A stretch of DNA of 64,000 nt from Bradyrhizobium sp. NP1. GTDB taxonomy: Bacteria > Pseudomonadota > Alphaproteobacteria > Rhizobiales > Xanthobacteraceae. The position numbers and the translations under genes were made by a program. The stretch is from the NCBI RefSeq assembly GCF_030378205.1, contig NZ_CP127385.1, positions 5,682,001-5,746,000 of the forward strand, written 5' to 3'. Numbering within the stretch: the first letter of the stretch is position 1; the number at the start of each line of letters is the position of its first letter. Positions 60,993 through 64,000 of this stretch are shown here, in pieces. The notes below the pieces were generated by a model that saw nothing but the letters and a program-made list of their open reading frames with translations, did not search any database and was not told the origin of the DNA.

Positions 60993-62189
60993 ATGGCGCA
61001 GGACGCACCCCAGGCTACCGGCCCGAGCAAGCTGGTGATCCGCAACATCGGCCTCCTGCTGTCGGGCGCCCTGGAGAAGCCCATCCTCGATGCCGACACC
61101 ATTGTTGCCGAAAACGGCAGGATCACCGGTCTCGGCCGCGCCAGGGACCTGAACACCGAAGGCGCCACCATCATCGTCGACGCCAATGGCACGACGGTCG
61201 CGCCGGGCCTGATCGACAGCCATGTTCATCCCGTCGCCGGCGACTGGACCCCGCGGCAGAACCAGATCGGCTGGATCGACTCGTTCCTGCATGGCGGCGT
61301 CACCACGATGATATCGGCGGGCGAAGTGCATATGCCCGGACGCCCGCGCGACGTGGTGGGGCTCAAGGCGATGGCGATCTTCGCGCAGCGCGCGTTCTGG
61401 ACGCTGCGGCCCGGCGGCGTGAAGGTTCATGCCGGCGCGCCGGTGATTGAATGCGAGATGGTCGAGGACGACTTCAAGGAGCTCGCGGCTGCCGGTGTCA
61501 AGCTGCTCGGCGAGGTTGGCCTGGGTGGCGTCAAGGACGGCCCGACCGCGCGCAAGATGGTCGGCTGGGCGCGCAAATACGGCATCCAGAGCACGATCCA
61601 TACCGGCGGCCCATCGATCCCCGGTTCCGGCCTGATCGACAAGGACGTGGTGCTGGAAGCCGATACCGACGTGGTCGGTCACATTAATGGCGGCCATACC
61701 GCCCTGCCCGATGACCAGATCCGTTGCATCTGCGAAGGCTGCAAGCGCGGACTTGAACTGGTTCACAATGGCAACGAGCGCTCGGCGCTGTTCACGCTGC
61801 GCACCGCGCGCGAAATGGGCGATCTTTCCCGCATCATCCTCGGCACCGACGCGCCAGCCGGCTCCGGCGTGCAGCCGCTCGGCATCTTGCGGATGGTTTC
61901 GATGCTGTCCTCGCTCGGCGAAGTTCCGGCGGAGATCGCGTTCTGCTTTGCCACCGGCAACACGGCCCGGATGCGCACGCTCGACTGCGGCCTGATCGAG
62001 GTGGGCCGCGCGGCCGATTTCGTCATCATGGACCGGGCGCAGCATTCGCCCGGCAAGAACATCCTGGAAAGCGTCCAGCTCGGCGACCTGCCCGGCGTGG
62101 GCATGACCATCATCGACGGCATCGTGCGCACCCAGCGCAGCCGCAACACCCCGCCCGCGACCAGGGTACCGGAGATCGTGACGAAGTAG
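60993..62189 (+). CDS. Amidohydrolase, enamidase-like
   Basis: 398 residues from ATG 60993 (AAGGAA upstream). Metal motif DSHVHPVAGDWTPRQ (His-x-His), a glutamate/lysine region CEMVEDDFKELAAAGVKLLGEVGLGG, HTGGPSIPGSG, GHINGGHTALP and GTDAPAGSGVQPLG (Asp). The pattern resembles enamidase from nicotinate fermentation, which hydrolyses a cyclic enamide. Substrate here unknown; no nicotinate genes are near. Confidence 0.85.
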   Translation: MAQDAPQATGPSKLVIRNIGLLLSGALEKPILDADTIVAENGRITGLGRARDLNTEGATIIVDANGTTVAPGLIDSHVHPVAGDWTPRQNQIGWIDSFLHGGVTTMISAGEVHMPGRPRDVVGLKAMAIFAQRAFWTLRPGGVKVHAGAPVIECEMVEDDFKELAAAGVKLLGEVGLGGVKDGPTARKMVGWARKYGIQSTIHTGGPSIPGSGLIDKDVVLEADTDVVGHINGGHTALPDDQIRCICEGCKRGLELVHNGNERSALFTLRTAREMGDLSRIILGTDAPAGSGVQPLGILRMVSMLSSLGEVPAEIAFCFATGNTARMRTLDCGLIEVGRAADFVIMDRAQHSPGKNILESVQLGDLPGVGMTIIDGIVRTQRSRNTPPATRVPEIVTK

Positions 62190-62439
62190 TCCAGACGGGA
62201 CAGCGCTATTGCGAGCGGCAAAAGCGACGAAGTAATCCATCCCGCCGCCCGCGGGAAAATGGTTTGCTTCGCGGCGGCCTGGAACGTTCCTTTCACCGGA
62301 CACCGTTGAGGTGTATTGTAGGCGCCAAGCGATCCTGGTGGTCGGCGGCGCATGCAAGAGGCATTCGACGAATCGGGTTCTTGCTGCTGCATGCCGCCGC
62401 GCCACGTTGGTACCTGCCAAGGCAACAGGAGGCAGCACG

Positions 62440-63840
62440 ATGACGATGAGGCCAGACCCCACGTTTCACGCCTCGCCGAAGCTTGCGATGGAGGCTCCGG
62501 CAGAGACCTTCGCCTACACTGTGCTGCTCAGCCCGGACGCTTCACAAGCCGACGCACTCGCCGTTATCGACGTCAAGCCCGGCTCTGCGACCTACAGCAA
62601 GGTCGTCCATACCGTGACGATGCCCAACAAGGGCGACGAGTTTCACCATTTCGGGTGGAACGCCTGCTCATCGGCGTTGTCGCCGCTTGCAGGACACGCC
62701 TTCCTCGAGCGCCGCTATCTCATCATCCCCGGCATGCGGTCGTCCCGAATCTACATCGTCGACACGAAGCCGGATCCCACCCAGGCGAAGATTCACAAGA
62801 TCATCGAGCCCGAGGAGATCTTCAAAAAGACCGGGTACTCGCGGCCGCACACCATCCATTGCGGGCCGGAAGGCATTTACGTCTCTACGCTCGGCGGCAG
62901 CGGCAAGAATGGCACCGATGGACCGCCCGGCATCTTCATCATGGACTGCGAGACGTTCGAGGTGCTCGGACGCTGGGAGATCGATCGCGGCCCGCAGACC
63001 AAGCACTACGACTTCTGGTGGAACCTGCCGCGCGACTACATGGTGAGCAGCGAGTGGGCGTTGCCGCCGCAGTTCGAGAACGGAATCGTGCCCGAGGATC
63101 TGCTCTCGAACAAATACGGCCATCGACTCCACTTCTGGGATCTGCGGGCCCGGCGAAATGTCCAGACGATCGATCTCGGCGCCAATCATCAAATGGCGCT
63201 GGAAGTGCGTCCCGCACACGATCCCGTCCGCGAGCACGGCTTCGTGGGCGTTGTGGTCGATACGACAAACCTCGAAGGCTCGATCTGGACGTGGTGGCGC
63301 GAGGGCGACAGGTTCCACATCGAGAAGACTGCGACGATCCCACCCGAGCCCGCACCGAAAGAGCAGTTGCCGCCGCTTCTGCAAGGCTTTGGCGCCGTGC
63401 CGCCTTTGGTGACCGACATCGACCTGTCGATGGATGACAAGTTTCTCTACGTCTCCTGCTGGGGCACCGGCGAGATGCGTCAATACGACGTCAGCGAGCC
63501 CCGAAAGCCGAAGCTTGCCGGATCGGTCCGCATCGGCGGCATCGCAAACCGTACGCCGCACCCGAACGGCAAGGCATTTGCGGGCGGCCCGCAAATGGTC
63601 GAGATCAGCCGCGACGGCAAGCGGGTCTACTGGACCAATTCGCTCTACTCGACATGGGACGACCAGTTCTATCCGCAAGGCATTCCCGGCGTCGAGGTGA
63701 TGGCAAATGCGGGCCCGCACGGCGGCCTCGCGCTGGCAAAGGACTACTGGGTCAGCTTCCCGGACGGGTACCGGGCGCACCAGATCCGTCTCGACGGCGG
63801 CGACTGTTCGACGGATTCGTTCTGCTACCCATCGGCTTGA
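62440..63840 (+). CDS. SBP56/methanethiol oxidase-like protein
   Basis: 466 residues from ATG 62440, 8 bp after CAGGAGG. Selenium-binding-protein-56 fold: HFGWNACSSAL, YLIIPGMRSSRIYIVD, PHTIHCGPEGIYVSTLGG, HYDFWWNLPRDYMVSSEWALP, HFWDLRARR and VYWTNSLYSTWDDQFYP. In methylotrophs this family is MtoX, a periplasmic Cu enzyme that oxidises methanethiol to formaldehyde, H2S and H2O2; this protein has no obvious signal peptide, so it may instead be cytosolic. A Sco protein is encoded in the window (14216) but far away. The next gene starts 3 bp later. Confidence 0.88.
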   Translation: MTMRPDPTFHASPKLAMEAPAETFAYTVLLSPDASQADALAVIDVKPGSATYSKVVHTVTMPNKGDEFHHFGWNACSSALSPLAGHAFLERRYLIIPGMRSSRIYIVDTKPDPTQAKIHKIIEPEEIFKKTGYSRPHTIHCGPEGIYVSTLGGSGKNGTDGPPGIFIMDCETFEVLGRWEIDRGPQTKHYDFWWNLPRDYMVSSEWALPPQFENGIVPEDLLSNKYGHRLHFWDLRARRNVQTIDLGANHQMALEVRPAHDPVREHGFVGVVVDTTNLEGSIWTWWREGDRFHIEKTATIPPEPAPKEQLPPLLQGFGAVPPLVTDIDLSMDDKFLYVSCWGTGEMRQYDVSEPRKPKLAGSVRIGGIANRTPHPNGKAFAGGPQMVEISRDGKRVYWTNSLYSTWDDQFYPQGIPGVEVMANAGPHGGLALAKDYWVSFPDGYRAHQIRLDGGDCSTDSFCYPSA

Positions 63841-63842
63841 CG

Positions 63843-64000
63843 GTGACTGCGGCCGATTGGCCGGCCTGGCTATGGCTGGCTGTGATCGCAAGCGGCCTCT
63901 ACCACGGGATAAACCCGGGAATGGGGTGGCCGCTCGCCGTTTCGGCCGGATTGATGCAAAGGAGCTCGCGTGCCCTGGTGACCGCGCTTGGGCCACTCGC
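63843..64000 (+). CDS. Membrane protein downstream of the SBP56 gene, 3' end beyond window
   Basis: Starts at GTG 63843 (or TTG 63837 overlapping the stop) and is open to the edge, 52 residues seen. Hydrophobic: WPAWLWLAVIASGLYHGINPGMGWPLAVSAGLM, then a basic loop QRSSRAL and another helix. The HGINPGMGWP motif recurs in a group of uncharacterised polytopic proteins. Coupled to the SBP56 gene (3 bp apart), so the two should act together, perhaps in metal delivery or export. Confidence 0.75.
   Translation, partial: MTAADWPAWLWLAVIASGLYHGINPGMGWPLAVSAGLMQRSSRALVTALGPL

Noticed and set aside
60939..62462. 507-residue open frame antisense to the amidohydrolase gene
   Set aside because: Low-complexity Ala/Arg/His translation, no recognisable domain, and complete overlap with a conserved enzyme.
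1..64000. tRNA, rRNA, CRISPR array, transposase, integrase or attachment site
   Set aside because: None could be recognised by eye on either strand; short tRNA genes could be missed and a covariance-model scan would be decisive.

Overview
The window is high-GC DNA from an alphaproteobacterium, most likely Bradyrhizobium or a close relative (Xanthobacteraceae/Nitrobacteraceae). This is inferred from gene families (DUF3551 protein, phasin, GcrA-type regulator, many Tat-exported enzymes, DUF1800/DUF1501 pair, rhizobial-type C-P lyase cluster) and from intergenic repeats. No tRNA, rRNA, CRISPR array or transposase was recognised.

Layout. 1-6.9 kb is an accessory region of unusual makeup: two paralogous lysozyme-like proteins (one cut by the window edge), a single-pass membrane protein between them, a tandem pair of 145-residue membrane proteins, a frameshifted exported protein, three copies of a ~510 bp intergenic repeat (one half-length) and three short hairpin repeats. 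7-31 kb is mostly metabolism and envelope: an Nramp-like transporter with an altered metal site, MmgE/PrpD, a TauD-type dioxygenase, DUF1501/DUF1800, Sco plus an exported metallo-beta-lactamase-fold enzyme, an enolase-superfamily enzyme, SoxC-like sulfite dehydrogenase with its cytochrome, a solute-binding protein, a flavin monooxygenase, arginase, phasin, slipin, a frameshifted isoprenylcysteine-methyltransferase-like gene and a BamA-family protein. 31.5-34.1 kb holds a small regulatory island: a sigma-like HTH protein, a GcrA-family regulator, an S24 (LexA/CI-type) repressor and a 91-residue protein, tied together by four copies of a 17-bp operator built on TTTCTGA...TCAGAAA. 34-42 kb carries an MFS permease, a quinone oxidoreductase, a three-gene molybdenum hydroxylase (Mo subunit, 2Fe-2S subunit, triheme cytochrome c) and a SugE-type exporter. 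42-56.3 kb is a complete phosphonate system: phnGHIJKLMN with a PPOX flavoprotein, divergent phnF, the phnCDEE transporter, and a second divergent operon (hexapeptide acyltransferase, a second phnM, a DUF1045 protein). 56-60 kb is a TetR-EmrAB-type efflux system. 60-64 kb has a ferredoxin-NADP reductase, an enamidase-like amidohydrolase and an SBP56/methanethiol-oxidase-like protein followed by a membrane protein that runs off the edge.

How it works together. The phn genes form one regulon: PHO-box-like sequences lie before phnG, before phnC and (as three GTCAC repeats 11 bp apart) before the acyltransferase operon, and a long palindrome between phnG and phnF is the likely PhnF operator. The S24 repressor probably controls itself, the gcrA-like gene and the 91-residue gene, the last from a promoter that would give a leaderless mRNA. 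These two circuits, the lysozyme-like/membrane-protein cluster and the altered Nramp-like transporter are the most interesting parts of the window.
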